Source of the DNA: Halomonas colorata
Lineage (GTDB): Bacteria > Pseudomonadota > Gammaproteobacteria > Pseudomonadales > Halomonadaceae
Assembly: GCF_014897985.1 (NCBI RefSeq)
Contig: NZ_JABUZA010000006.1
Coordinates: 62,001-126,000 of the forward strand
Direction: 5' to 3'
DNA length: 64,000 nt
The translations under genes and the position numbers were made by a program. Within the stretch, counting starts at the first letter, position 1. Every line of letters starts with the position of its first letter. Shown one piece after another: positions 40,567-49,128 of the stretch. The notes under the pieces were generated by a model. That model searched no databases, was not told the DNA's origin, and worked only from the letters and a program-made list of their open reading frames with translations.

Positions 40567-41790
40567 ATGGGGAGCTTTACTGCCAAGAAAATCCAATCAT
40601 TGATCAGAGAAGCCAAACCTGGGCGCTATGGTGATGGCAATGGCTTGTACTTGATGATTCCTAAGGCAGGAGCTGCCTATTGGATGTGCCGCTATACCTT
40701 CGCGGGTAAACGGCGTGGCATGACGCTGGGCAAATACTCTCACCTCTCCCTAGCTGAAGCTCGTGAGCAGGTGATTGAGACTCAGAAGGCGATTCGTAGC
40801 GGTACAGACCCTCTTACAGAGCGCAAACGTGAAGAACAAATAACCATCAGTACGGTGCAGGATTTGTTCGACGATTGGTACCAAGATTTAGAGAAGCGCC
40901 TAAAGCATCCCAACATCCCGAAGCGCGTATTTGAAAGGGATATTGCTCCAGCTATCGGTACGCTAACGCTGGATAGCGTTACCCCGATGGATATACGTGC
41001 CATTGTCAGAAAGGTGACTAGCAGCGGTCGGCCAACCATTGCAAATGATGCCTTGATGTATTTAAAACAGTTATTTAACCACGGCATCAAGCTAGGGTTG
41101 CTTACCTATAACCCCGCCTCCGCTTTCAACGTTAACGATGCGGGTGGGGTCGAGAAAAGTCGCGACAGGGCGCTAAGCATCGATGAGCTTAGTAAAGCCT
41201 TTGCTGTGTTCAGAGAGAACCGGACTAGCTTTACCCGTGATAACTATCTCGCATGTGCTTTGCTTGTCGTATTAGGGGTGCGTAAAACAGAGCTTACAGA
41301 GGCTAAGTGGTCAGAATTCGACCTGAACGATGCTAACTGGGATCTACCGGGCGAACGCAGCAAATCGGGTGTAGGGATTGCGATACCTTTACCTCCACAG
41401 GCTATCGCTTGGCTGGATGAGCTACAGATTCGCGCTTGTGGTTCGCCGTATGTGTTTCCTAGCCGTCGCAGCAGCAAGCAGCCCCATATGGGCAAGGACA
41501 CACTAAATCGCGCCATTGCCAAGCTATTTGGTAAAGAGCCAGGCAAGAAGCAACAGCCCGAGAATAGAATGGGTGGTATCGCCGAGTTTACAGTGCATGA
41601 CCTACGGCGTACCTGTCGGAGCTTATTGGCTGAGTTGGGAGTGCCTGGCCACGTTGCTGAGCGCTGCCTGAATCACAAACTAAAAGGTGTCGAAGGTATT
41701 TATGATCGGTATGACTATTACGAAGAGCGGAAACAGGCGCTAATTAAGGTGTCAGAACTGATTGCGCCTATTATTAATTCAGATAGGTAA
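40567..41790 (+). CDS. int: P4-type tyrosine integrase
   Basis: Site-specific recombinase that inserts and excises the island. 407 residues. The N-terminal DUF4102-like arm-binding domain (1-90) has GDGNGLYLMIPKAGAAYWMC and MTLGKYSHLSLAEAREQ. The core-binding domain follows (about 95-185). The catalytic domain has Arg I in LLVVLGVRKTELTEAKW, the box II HDLRRTCRSLLAELG (His-x-x-Arg), the downstream His in ERCLNHKLKG, and the nucleophile Tyr in GIYDRYDY. It faces into the island beside yicC. It appears intact. Confidence 0.93.
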   Translation: MGSFTAKKIQSLIREAKPGRYGDGNGLYLMIPKAGAAYWMCRYTFAGKRRGMTLGKYSHLSLAEAREQVIETQKAIRSGTDPLTERKREEQITISTVQDLFDDWYQDLEKRLKHPNIPKRVFERDIAPAIGTLTLDSVTPMDIRAIVRKVTSSGRPTIANDALMYLKQLFNHGIKLGLLTYNPASAFNVNDAGGVEKSRDRALSIDELSKAFAVFRENRTSFTRDNYLACALLVVLGVRKTELTEAKWSEFDLNDANWDLPGERSKSGVGIAIPLPPQAIAWLDELQIRACGSPYVFPSRRSSKQPHMGKDTLNRAIAKLFGKEPGKKQQPENRMGGIAEFTVHDLRRTCRSLLAELGVPGHVAERCLNHKLKGVEGIYDRYDYYEERKQALIKVSELIAPIINSDR

Positions 41791-41858
41791 AAATCTCCTC
41801 CCGCAGTGTTCTCTACAATCTACTCATATCTCAGAACATCAGATTCCAACAAGGGACT

Positions 41859-42338
41859 TTAGTTTGCCGACAATATCTCAATTACCATCTTGAATTTTCG
41901 CCCGACAATTAAAAAATGGATGAAAGATAGAGTCAGAAGTGCCGTAGCGATTGCAACCACATAACGCTGGTAATCACCGACCACGAAGTGCCCTGCCAGT
42001 GCCACTACCACCACCGCAATCCACAAAATAGCGGTAGTCAATATCTCCTGAACCAAACCTTTGAAGTGACCAGAGCGCCGGAGATTTTGAAGGAAAGGAC
42101 GATCAGCTGCTGAGATCAACATTGAAAGTGAAGCCATCATAAAACCGATCAGAGTTCCAGACAAAGCAACCATAGTGGTAGCGGTCAACCTTGCATCTTC
42201 AATAACGCAGAGACCCTTATATGCAGCCGTGCCAACGGCCATAGGAATCAAAAAGTTAATTATTGCGGTTTTCAGGAACGCCAATAACGCCATAGATCGC
42301 ATCCCGCTGCTCTTCGAATGCAGAACTGAGTGCTGCAT
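41859..42338 (-). CDS. Four-helix membrane protein, partner of the upstream gene
   Basis: Not recognised. Up to 159 residues. Hydrophobic helices lie near residues 20-42, 50-75, 95-118 and 122-145; the loop between helices 2 and 3 holds RPFLQNLRRSGHFKGL. The reading frame overlaps the end of the previous gene by up to 83 bases. Inner starts at 42302, 42293 or 42242 are possible, so the true overlap is uncertain, but translational coupling is likely. The pairing with a cytosolic protein inside a defence-rich island suggests a membrane effector or channel, an inference only. No signal peptide or enzymatic motif is seen. Confidence 0.6.
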   Translation of the reverse strand: MQHSVLHSKSSGMRSMALLAFLKTAIINFLIPMAVGTAAYKGLCVIEDARLTATTMVALSGTLIGFMMASLSMLISAADRPFLQNLRRSGHFKGLVQEILTTAILWIAVVVVALAGHFVVGDYQRYVVAIATALLTLSFIHFLIVGRKFKMVIEILSAN

Positions 42339-43164
42339 AAATTGACCTCCTCACCGGATATTTGCCTACCATGGTGACACTTTGTACTGAGGTAATACGA
42401 TCTGCCATTAGATCGATTGGGTGCTCAATGCCATCTTCTTCAATTTTGACATGAACAGTTCGTGCGTAGCCGCTGCGCATCAAAGCTGTAACCGCTCCTT
42501 TCATTCTAGCAGACAGCCTGTTCTTTTCTTCGTCATCACTCCGGCTGTCTGAAGTGATAGACAGGGCAACACTCGAGCCACCGGCAATTGCCATCTGCTC
42601 CATCAAATTACGAGTCCATTGGTCTTCAGGAAAGAGATCTGGATTCGTGGGCCGCGCAAAAGTTACTCGCATTGAGCGCATCTCAGCTTCACCGCGCATT
42701 AGCCTCTCAACTGCGTCGCCTTGTAGAACCGGATCAAAGGTCAAAACTTCACCTGCCTGTTCAGTAATGTAACGTCCTAGTCGGGCAGGGCGACTACCAT
42801 GACCGTTCTGTTCAAACACGAGTAGCCTATCAAGGGGCCGATATATAAAGTGATTTTTCTCCAGTAATCCTTCGTTTTCAGCGATTTCGATTTCCCTTTC
42901 ATTACCTCCAGCCTCTCCTATATGTGGGATTTGATCACTGCGGAACTTTGCAAAAACACCCTGAATACAACCACTTTGTACTGTCATATCGCGCAATTCG
43001 TATGAAAAGCGACCGTCAGGATGCACGGGCCCAGTGCCGTTTTGAGTATCCGTATATTGTTCCAGGAAGACTTTTAAGTCGAGCTGGGCACCTTGTGCAT
43101 TGTTAGCAACAAAGAAACCTATAGTGATGTCTTTTTGATCAGCTGGCATCCATAACCTCTGCAA
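42256..43164 (-). CDS. Uncharacterised cytosolic protein paired with a membrane protein
   Basis: 302 residues, soluble, mixed alpha/beta. No enzymatic motif is recognised. The features visible are an N-terminal DITIGFFVANNAQGAQLDLK segment, a conserved-looking core around LRDMTVQSGCIQGVFAKFRSD and NHFIYRPLDRLLVFEQN, and a C-terminal KIEEDGIEHPIDLMADRI. The layout recalls DUF6731-type proteins as I remember them, but I cannot test that. It is transcribed towards the integrase together with the membrane protein, from a promoter upstream of 43164. The gene pair lies between the integrase and umuDC, a typical cargo position. Confidence 0.6.
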   Translation of the reverse strand: MQRLWMPADQKDITIGFFVANNAQGAQLDLKVFLEQYTDTQNGTGPVHPDGRFSYELRDMTVQSGCIQGVFAKFRSDQIPHIGEAGGNEREIEIAENEGLLEKNHFIYRPLDRLLVFEQNGHGSRPARLGRYITEQAGEVLTFDPVLQGDAVERLMRGEAEMRSMRVTFARPTNPDLFPEDQWTRNLMEQMAIAGGSSVALSITSDSRSDDEEKNRLSARMKGAVTALMRSGYARTVHVKIEEDGIEHPIDLMADRITSVQSVTMVGKYPVRRSIYAALSSAFEEQRDAIYGVIGVPENRNN

Positions 43165-43334
43165 CGTTTGAATAGAACTATATTTACTCTAATTGTTCAC
43201 AAAAGTAACGTCGACCAAGCACTAGGATGCATTTATTAGAGCTAGAACAATGGAGTTGGGCAGCGCCTGCTAACTGTTGAAAAGAGATTGTCTGTGATAT
43301 CGGCACCAATCTTTCATCTCGCTTAGCAGTATTC

Positions 43335-44612
43335 TTACTTTACTGCCAACAGCTCGTTCCACTGCGTCGTGTAACGAGGCGTGCGCCGTTCACTACGCAG
43401 TGCCCAGGCGTTATCTTGACGTGGCAAGCCCATCTGCACCATCCCTTTTCCGAGTTCCCGATTGAGCTTATCCATCGTAGCCATGAGTCTTTCGCTACGC
43501 TTGGCTTCCTCGGCGGTTTGTGGGGTTTCGGTTAGGGTGAGCTGCCGGTTGGCCTTGGGGGATAGATCAAGCAGCATAAGACCGGCTTTGTGGTAGGCAT
43601 AGCCCTTACGCCAGAGGCACCGCAAGCCTTGTACCGCGGCGGCGATAATCTCCCGGCTATCATCGGTGGGCCGTTCTAAGGATATGACAATTCGTTGACG
43701 GTATTGGGGTAAATCAGTACGAAACGGGTTGGTGCGGATAAACACCATGACGGCGCTGGTCACGCTGTGCTGCTTGCGTAGCTTTTCACCCGCCCTGGCG
43801 GCATGGTGCCGTAACGCTTCCCTAAGCTGATGAGGGTCGTTGGTGAGTCGACCAAATGAACGGGAAACCATGATCTGCTGTTTGGGCTGGCTCATGTCAT
43901 CTAGCTGAATGGAGGACTGCCCCCGCAACTCCCAGACGATGCGCTCCTGCACCACGCTAAAATGCCGCCGAATATACTTCGGGTCTGCTTCACGGAGATC
44001 CCAGGCAGACTCAATGCCCATGACGCGTAACCGCTCGCCGGTGCGGCGTGCCACGCCCCATAGGTCAGTCACCGGCAACTGCTTCAACAACGCCTTGGTA
44101 GACGGGCTCTCGGCTAATAACTTACACACGCCTTGATCTTTATACGCAGGGTGCTTTTTAGCGGCATGGTTCGCGACCTTGGCGAGCACTCGCGTTTGCG
44201 CAAATCCCACCGACACCGGAATACCCGTCCACTGCTTAACGGTATCGCGCAGCGCTTGGCCCCGTTGTTCCAGTGTGTCTATCTCAAAGCCCTGAAACCC
44301 CACAAAGCATTCATCAATGGAGTACACCTCCACATGGGGCGAAAACTTGCCCAACACCTCGGTCACCCGTTGGGACATATCGCCATACAACGCATAGTTA
44401 CTGGATAGCAGCACAGCTTGGCGCCGCACATCTGGGGTTAATAGGTGCATGGCAGCTCCCATTTCAACGCCCAGCGCTTTTAACTCGTTGGAACGTGCGA
44501 CGACGCAACCATCGTTATTGGATAGCACTCCCACAGGACGACCTTCTAACGATGGGTTAAAGACCCGCTCGCAGGAGACGTAGAAGTTATTGCAGTCGAC
44601 TAGGGCCATCAT
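43335..44612 (-). CDS. umuC: Y-family DNA polymerase V catalytic subunit, UmuC-like
   Basis: Error-prone polymerase for damaged templates. 425 residues. Begins [20 protein letters not shown] with the first metal-binding aspartate; [20 protein letters not shown] contains the NDGC(V/I) motif, and [13 protein letters not shown] the SIDE catalytic motif. C-terminal little-finger domain present ([20 protein letters not shown]). All catalytic residues are intact. TGATG overlap with umuD couples translation. Such umuDC/rumAB pairs are common cargo on conjugative elements. Confidence 0.94.
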   Translation of the reverse strand: MMALVDCNNFYVSCERVFNPSLEGRPVGVLSNNDGCVVARSNELKALGVEMGAAMHLLTPDVRRQAVLLSSNYALYGDMSQRVTEVLGKFSPHVEVYSIDECFVGFQGFEIDTLEQRGQALRDTVKQWTGIPVSVGFAQTRVLAKVANHAAKKHPAYKDQGVCKLLAESPSTKALLKQLPVTDLWGVARRTGERLRVMGIESAWDLREADPKYIRRHFSVVQERIVWELRGQSSIQLDDMSQPKQQIMVSRSFGRLTNDPHQLREALRHHAARAGEKLRKQHSVTSAVMVFIRTNPFRTDLPQYRQRIVISLERPTDDSREIIAAAVQGLRCLWRKGYAYHKAGLMLLDLSPKANRQLTLTETPQTAEEAKRSERLMATMDKLNRELGKGMVQMGLPRQDNAWALRSERRTPRYTTQWNELLAVK

Positions 44613-45058
44613 TGCAGCGTTGCCCCTGGAAAGCTGTGAAGCACATGCGTCACGACGCCCCAGACGTGGGATTCACGACCATCAATCGGAATGGGGGGAT
44701 ACGCAGGGTTACTGGCCCGAAGATAGGTACGCTGACCTACCCGCTCCAAGCGTTTCACCGTGAGCTCACCGTCCACACAGATAACGATAATGCGCCCTGG
44801 CAGCGCTTCCAGACTGCGATCGACGACCAGTAGGTCGCCATGGTGAATACCGTCGCCCAGCATGGAATCGCCCTCCGACCTAACAAAGTAGGTCGCTGCC
44901 GGTCGCTTCACTACGTACTGGTGCAGATCCAGGTCGGCATCCAGATGGTCATCTGCCGGTGACGGAAACCCCGCGCGTACGGCACTGGAATAGAGCGGTA
45001 ACGGTAATAATGGGGCCATGGCGTCTGCCCGGCCCAGCAGTGACACATTCAATGACAT
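44609..45058 (-). CDS. umuD: SOS mutagenesis protein UmuD-like self-cleaving protease
   Basis: Peptidase S24 protein activated by RecA to UmuD', partner of UmuC. 149 residues. The cleavage site is [11 protein letters not shown] with Ala29-Gly30 (E. coli UmuD has Cys-Gly). The catalytic pair is Ser65 in [10 protein letters not shown] and Lys102 in GELTVKRL. A LexA-type box lies directly upstream. It is about 10 residues longer than E. coli UmuD at the N-terminus. Confidence 0.93.
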   Translation of the reverse strand: MSLNVSLLGRADAMAPLLPLPLYSSAVRAGFPSPADDHLDADLDLHQYVVKRPAATYFVRSEGDSMLGDGIHHGDLLVVDRSLEALPGRIIVICVDGELTVKRLERVGQRTYLRASNPAYPPIPIDGRESHVWGVVTHVLHSFPGATLQ

Positions 45059-45076
45059 ATCGGCTCCTTACTTTTT

Positions 45077-45092
45077 ATGTATATATAAACAG
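45077..45092 (-). promoter_or_regulatory. LexA/SOS box for umuDC
   Basis: On the minus strand the site reads CTGTTTATATATACAT, matching CTG-N10-CAG with one mismatch in the last triplet and the characteristic TA alternation. It lies 19 bases upstream of the umuD ATG, overlapping its promoter region. Confidence 0.75.
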
Positions 45093-45212
45093 TATCAGTA
45101 AAGAGGGTTAGTGAAGCAACCATTCAAAGGTCAACGCTAAAAAATTACAGACCTATATCACTCCTATGAATCCACCCCATGAATCGCTTTGTGTCACCTA
45201 GGAGTGTTGCTA

Positions 45213-45551
45213 ATGCCCCCACCTTGTAAACGCTGTGTCGCTACACGCCTGATTAATCTTGATACCGCCCAACGCATAGGCGTTGTTGGCGGGGGCCTTG
45301 TGGGCGGCGCGATAGGTGCCTTACGCGCTACCGCGGCTACCCAAACGTTATCACTCGCAACGGCGCGTTTTCCGCTCGCTAAACTGCCGGCCGCCCTGAT
45401 AGGTGCGGTTACCGGTGGCCAGTCAGGCGTTCGGATTACGACGTCACTATTTATGCAGTGGCTGCCACCTGGCTCCGGTACCCCCTGGCTGTGCCTTGCC
45501 TGTGGGCACACCTTTCGAGAGTCCCATCCGCCCTTAGCGGCTGCCAACTAA
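45213..45551 (+). CDS. Small protein with glycine-rich helix and two CxxC pairs
   Basis: Not recognised. 112 residues starting MPPPCKRCVATRLINLD, with GGAG about 9 bases upstream. CKRC near the N-terminus and CLACGHTF near the C-terminus could form one zinc site. Between them is a glycine/alanine-rich stretch (IGVVGGGLVGGAIGALRATA) like a glycine zipper, possibly membrane-associated. It heads the plus-strand recombination module after umuD. Similar small zinc/glycine-zipper proteins occur in ICEs and large plasmids, without known role. Confidence 0.6.
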   Translation: MPPPCKRCVATRLINLDTAQRIGVVGGGLVGGAIGALRATAATQTLSLATARFPLAKLPAALIGAVTGGQSGVRITTSLFMQWLPPGSGTPWLCLACGHTFRESHPPLAAAN

Positions 45552-45643
45552 GCCCCGGCTTTTACCCTCGCATTCGGCGGTTCCCTTAATTACTTATTAG
45601 CGCTGGCGTTTAGTTGGCGTTTTTTATGTCTGGAGGTTTATTC

Positions 45644-46612
45644 ATGGCTCATCTCATTGAACAAATGGCTTACGTCGGCGCAACCCCGTGGCACGGCCTT
45701 GGGCAACAGCTAACCCGTCAACAACCGCTAGAGGTCTGGCAGCAACAGGCCGGTATGAACTGGCACATTGAAGAAGCGCCGGTGCGCTTTATCGCTGAAG
45801 GCGCTAGCCACTTGGGCAGTATCCACTCGTTCCCTGAGCAGAAGGTGCTCTACCGCTCAGATACCAAGGCCCCGCTATCGGTGGTGTCGCAGCGCTATAA
45901 GGTGGTACAGCCCGAAGAGATACTGGAGTTCTATCGCGACCTGACGGAGTACGCGGGGTATGAGCTGGAGACGGCAGGCGTGCTTAAAGGTGGGCGTAAG
46001 TTCTGGGCCTTGGCGCGCAGTGGCTTAAGCACCTCGCTCAAAGGCCAAGATGAGGTCAACGACTACCTGCTGTTGGCAACGTCGTGTGATGGCACGCTGG
46101 CCACCATGGCGACACCCACCACGGTGCGGGTGGTGTGTAACAACACGCTGCAGATTGCCGTCGATGGTACGTCGCAAGCGGTGAAGGTACCCCACCGGTC
46201 TGAGTTCGATCCTCGTGCGGTAAAAAGCCAACTGGGTATTTCGGTTTCCCAGTGGAACGACTTCATGTACCGCATGAAGGCGTTAGCGGAACGTAAAATC
46301 GACCACCGCGAGGCGCAGCAGTATTTTCAGTCGGTGCTCTGCGGTATCGATAAGCCGATAGACGACCCTTCCAAGCTGCCTAACTACCGGGCACTCAACA
46401 AGGTACAGAAGCTTTACCACGGCGAAGGCCGCGGTTCGCACCTCGATACTGCCAAGGACACCGCGTGGGGCTTACTCAATGCGGTTACCGAGTACGTGGA
46501 TCACGACAAGCGTGCGCGTAGCAATGATACCCGTCTGGATTCGGCGTGGTTCGGCCAAGGAGCTCAGTTAAAGCAGGAGGCATTGCAAACAGCCCTTGCC
46601 CTGGTGAGCTGA
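45644..46612 (+). CDS. DUF932-domain phage/plasmid-like protein
   Basis: 322 residues with start MAHLIEQMAYVGATPWHGLG, preceded by GGAGG. The family features TPWHGLGQQL, the VVSQRYKVVQPEEILEF segment and ATPTTVRVVCNNTLQIA are visible. DUF932 proteins accompany recombination genes on SXT-like ICEs, IncA/C-like plasmids and phages; their biochemical role is not established. Here it is first in a plus-strand series with an ERF protein and YqaJ nuclease. A tiny hydrophobic ORF and a terminator follow. Confidence 0.85.
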   Translation: MAHLIEQMAYVGATPWHGLGQQLTRQQPLEVWQQQAGMNWHIEEAPVRFIAEGASHLGSIHSFPEQKVLYRSDTKAPLSVVSQRYKVVQPEEILEFYRDLTEYAGYELETAGVLKGGRKFWALARSGLSTSLKGQDEVNDYLLLATSCDGTLATMATPTTVRVVCNNTLQIAVDGTSQAVKVPHRSEFDPRAVKSQLGISVSQWNDFMYRMKALAERKIDHREAQQYFQSVLCGIDKPIDDPSKLPNYRALNKVQKLYHGEGRGSHLDTAKDTAWGLLNAVTEYVDHDKRARSNDTRLDSAWFGQGAQLKQEALQTALALVS

Positions 46613-46613
46613 C

Positions 46614-46676
46614 ATGCTGTTTCTCATTTTACTGCTAGTGATTCTCTTGGTTTTTATCTTACCCCTCATTGGATAG
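46614..46676 (+). CDS. 20-residue hydrophobic peptide after the DUF932 gene
   Basis: Starts two bases after the DUF932 stop and reads MLFLILLLVILLVFILPLIG, one uninterrupted membrane helix, ending just before a strong terminator. It may be a coupled micro-protein or a chance hydrophobic frame. No ribosome site of its own is seen beyond the AGGAGG inside the end of the DUF932 gene, about 35 bases upstream. Confidence 0.35.
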   Translation: MLFLILLLVILLVFILPLIG

Positions 46677-46682
46677 TGCGAT

Positions 46683-46712
46683 AAGCCCAGCCCCTAACAG
46701 GCTGGGCTTTTT
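46683..46712 (+). terminator. Terminator after DUF932 unit
   Basis: 10-bp stem AAGCCCAGCC/GGCTGGGCTT with a 7-base loop followed by TTTTTG. It separates the DUF932 unit from the ERF-YqaJ unit. Confidence 0.85.
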
Positions 46713-46733
46713 GCTTTTTACGTGGAGCACACC

Positions 46734-46904
46734 ATGGCCTCTCTTAGCCCCGATTTAGATATCGCATTAACCCAACTGACGGAACGACTGCTTGCCCAAG
46801 AACAAACCTATGCCGAGACCTACGTGATGGCAAAAGGACAGCTGTATCGCACCGAGCTGCACCTATGCCCCGTTTCCCCCAGCGAGCTTCCCACCGATTT
46901 TTAA
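46734..46904 (+). CDS. Small protein of the recombination module
   Basis: Not recognised. 56 residues from the ATG at 46734 (MASLSPDLDIALTQLTERLL), with GGAG 6 bases upstream; a GTG at 46722 would add four residues. Mostly helical, amphipathic, no cysteine pair, ending SPSELPTDF. It sits 23 bases before the ERF gene and probably shares its transcript. Confidence 0.55.
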   Translation: MASLSPDLDIALTQLTERLLAQEQTYAETYVMAKGQLYRTELHLCPVSPSELPTDF

Positions 46905-46927
46905 ACCTCTATTGAAGGACTCTTGTC

Positions 46928-47683
46928 ATGGCAACCAAAACTAATGTGGTAAATCACGAAACGTCTGCATCCTCTTTACAAGCCGTTCCTGCAGCGGCCA
47001 CCCCGCATCTCGCTGAGAGCACGGCCATTATCCAGGTAATTGAGCGCGCGGCACTCAACCCGGACGTCGATATCGACAAAATGGAACGCTTACTGCAGAT
47101 GCAGGAACGGGTCATGGATCGCCAGGCCCTGATGGCCTATAGCGCAGCTATGGCGGCGATGCAGACCGAACTCCCCAGCATCGAAGAGCGCGGGCAGACT
47201 AACAACGGCTGTTACGCCACCTTGGAGGATATCGTCGACACCGTACGGCCCATCATGCAGAAACACGGCTTTGCGGTGAGCTTTCGTATTCAGACGCAGG
47301 AGCGCGGCATTGAAGTGACCGGTGTGCTGATGCATAAGGATGGCCACCGTGAGGAGACCAGCATGCTGCTGCCTGCCGATATGAGCGGTAACAAGAACGC
47401 TGTGCAGGCGTTTGGCTCATCTACCAGCTACGGCAAGCGCTATGTACTTTCCGCATTACTCAACATCACCACTCGCGGCCAGGATGATAACGGTAACGCC
47501 AGTACCAAGGCAGGTATCAAGACGATAACCCCCTTCCAGGCAGGCCAAATCCAACGCTTGATCAGCCAATGCCCCGCGACGACACAGGAGTGGTTTAGCG
47601 GCAAGTACGGCTCAGCTGTGCAAGTGCCGTATAGCGACTTCGACAAGCTACGTGCTTCTCTCACCAAACGAGCCGTTAAGTGA
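46928..47683 (+). CDS. ERF-family single-strand annealing protein
   Basis: Phage-type recombinase that anneals complementary single strands. 251 residues. The ERF core is seen from QALMAYSAAMAAMQTELPSI through NGCYATLEDIVDTVRPIMQKHGFAV to the signature FGSSTSYGKRYVLSALLNI (about residues 155-175) with the following DDNG. It is paired with the YqaJ exonuclease downstream, the standard two-component recombination system (annealer plus 5'-3' exonuclease). The N-terminal 30 residues are low-complexity. Confidence 0.9.
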   Translation: MATKTNVVNHETSASSLQAVPAAATPHLAESTAIIQVIERAALNPDVDIDKMERLLQMQERVMDRQALMAYSAAMAAMQTELPSIEERGQTNNGCYATLEDIVDTVRPIMQKHGFAVSFRIQTQERGIEVTGVLMHKDGHREETSMLLPADMSGNKNAVQAFGSSTSYGKRYVLSALLNITTRGQDDNGNASTKAGIKTITPFQAGQIQRLISQCPATTQEWFSGKYGSAVQVPYSDFDKLRASLTKRAVK

Positions 47684-47720
47684 ACGGCGTACCACCTCTA
47701 TCTGAGTAAAGTAGGCATTC

Positions 47721-48332
47721 ATGCAGATACTCAATATGTCGCAAGGCTCCCCTGAGTGGCTGGCGGCGCGCTTAGGGCGCGTCACCATGTCGGAGCTAAA
47801 GTCACTACTGGTTAAGGGCAAAGGCCCTGGTGGATTAGGTGCCGGGGCCATTACCTACATGCATCAATTGATCGGCGAGCGCATAACCGGCGAGCTGGCC
47901 GAGCCGTTTCAGGGTAACGCGCATACCCGTCGTGGCCATGAGCTGGAAGGCGTGGCACGTGTGCTTTACTGCGATGCCACCGGCGAACCTCAGCCCCAGG
48001 AGGTGGGCCTGATCCTTAATCACGAGGTGGGCTACTCGCCAGACAGCCTGGTAGGCGCTAATGGCTTACTGGAAATCAAAACAAAGCTACCTAAGTTCCA
48101 GATTGAGGTACTGCTCAGCGGCGAAATACCCGATGAGCACGTGCCCCAATGCCAGGGCGGGCTATGGGTCAGCGAGCGGGAGTGGATCGACTTTGTGAGC
48201 TACTGGCCGGGCATGCCGCTGTTTATCAAACGTGCCTACCGTGACGACATTATGATCCGCACCATTGCCGAGCGGGTAGAACGATTCCATGAGGAGATGG
48301 AACGTCGCATAAACCAAGTGATGGCTGCGTGA
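47721..48332 (+). CDS. YqaJ/lambda-exonuclease-type viral recombinase
   Basis: 5'-3' DNA exonuclease partner of the ERF protein. 203 residues. Motifs: QGSPEWLAARLGRVTMSELK at the start, NAHTRRGHELEGVAR (metal-site Glu), GYSPDSLVGANGLLEIKTKL (Asp and Glu-x-Lys of the PD-(D/E)xK core), and PQCQGGLWVSEREWIDFVSYWPG. All catalytic residues seem intact. Followed by a terminator. Confidence 0.9.
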   Translation: MQILNMSQGSPEWLAARLGRVTMSELKSLLVKGKGPGGLGAGAITYMHQLIGERITGELAEPFQGNAHTRRGHELEGVARVLYCDATGEPQPQEVGLILNHEVGYSPDSLVGANGLLEIKTKLPKFQIEVLLSGEIPDEHVPQCQGGLWVSEREWIDFVSYWPGMPLFIKRAYRDDIMIRTIAERVERFHEEMERRINQVMAA

Positions 48333-48376
48333 CGCGACGATTCCATAGATACACCAACCGATCATTAACGACATAG

Positions 48377-48410
48377 ACGCCGGGACCACCACCCCGGCGT
48401 TTTTTATTTT
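48377..48410 (+). terminator. Terminator after the YqaJ nuclease gene
   Basis: 8-bp stem ACGCCGGG/CCCGGCGT with an 8-base loop and a long T-run (TTTTTATTTTTT). It closes the ERF-YqaJ unit immediately before the radC remnant. Confidence 0.88.
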
Positions 48411-48422
48411 TTGGAGACAACC

Positions 48423-48919
48423 ATGACACACGCCGAACTCAAAGCTGGGGAAGTGGCGGGCACCTACTTGGTCACTTCTCCCGTTACCGAAACCGATATC
48501 ATCACCATGGCCAAGCGTTTTGCACGACGTAAACTCGCTAAAGGCCGCAAGATTACACAGCCCTCGCAGGCGTTTGAGCACCTGCAGTTACTGCTTCAAG
48601 ATTACGAGCACGAGGTATTTAGTGTTCTCTTCCTCGATAGTCAGCACCGTGTTATCCGCTTTGAGGAGCTATTGCGTGGAACCATCGACGCGGCCAGCGT
48701 CTACCCGCGTGAAGTGCTAAAAGCAGCTCTCGCTACAACGCTGCTGCTGTCATCTTGGTGCATAACCATCCAAACGGTGATCCCGAGCCAAGTGATTCAG
48801 ATAGACGTATCACCCAGCGGCTCATAGAAACTATGGGGCTGATGGACATTCGAGTGATTGATCATGTGGTGGTGGGGAGTGATGGGTGAAAGTCATTTGC
48901 GGAAATGGGGTATTTGTAG
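48423..48919 (+). pseudogene. RadC-like JAB/MPN-domain gene, frameshifted and with a premature stop
   Basis: The frame from 48423 (MTHAELKAGEVAGTYLV) gives a normal RadC start through FSVLFLDSQHRVIRFEELLRG and [13 protein letters not shown]. At about 48735-48737 the family sequence shifts to the next frame: [20 protein letters not shown], with the JAMM zinc motif HNHP...SDSD. That frame reaches TGA at 48887, but the family end SFAEMGYL continues in frame to TAG at 48919. So there are two lesions, one apparent one-base loss and one nonsense codon. RadC genes of this type are frequent on ICEs. Confidence 0.82.
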
Positions 48920-49128
48920 TTGGGTATTGGGATAAATGGAGCCAGCCTTGCTGGGCAGCTCCAGTAATGAGCCAAGCTTTATTTTTTGTTTAAGACGGCA
49001 AACGGCCAGCAGCGGTCTTTTAGGCGACACTGATGTAGCGCCTTGCTTATCGGTAAATCAAGAGCGCAGCGCTTAATTTATCCATGTGCAGCAAATTATT
49101 ATGTGCCAGCTCGCCACGCCCAGAACGA

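Noticed and set aside
41859..43164. Kiwa (KwaA/KwaB) defence system
   Set aside because: A four-helix membrane protein plus a roughly 300-residue partner recalls Kiwa, but the soluble protein does not show the KwaB/DUF4868-like features I know, and the membrane protein is shorter. Needs a profile search.
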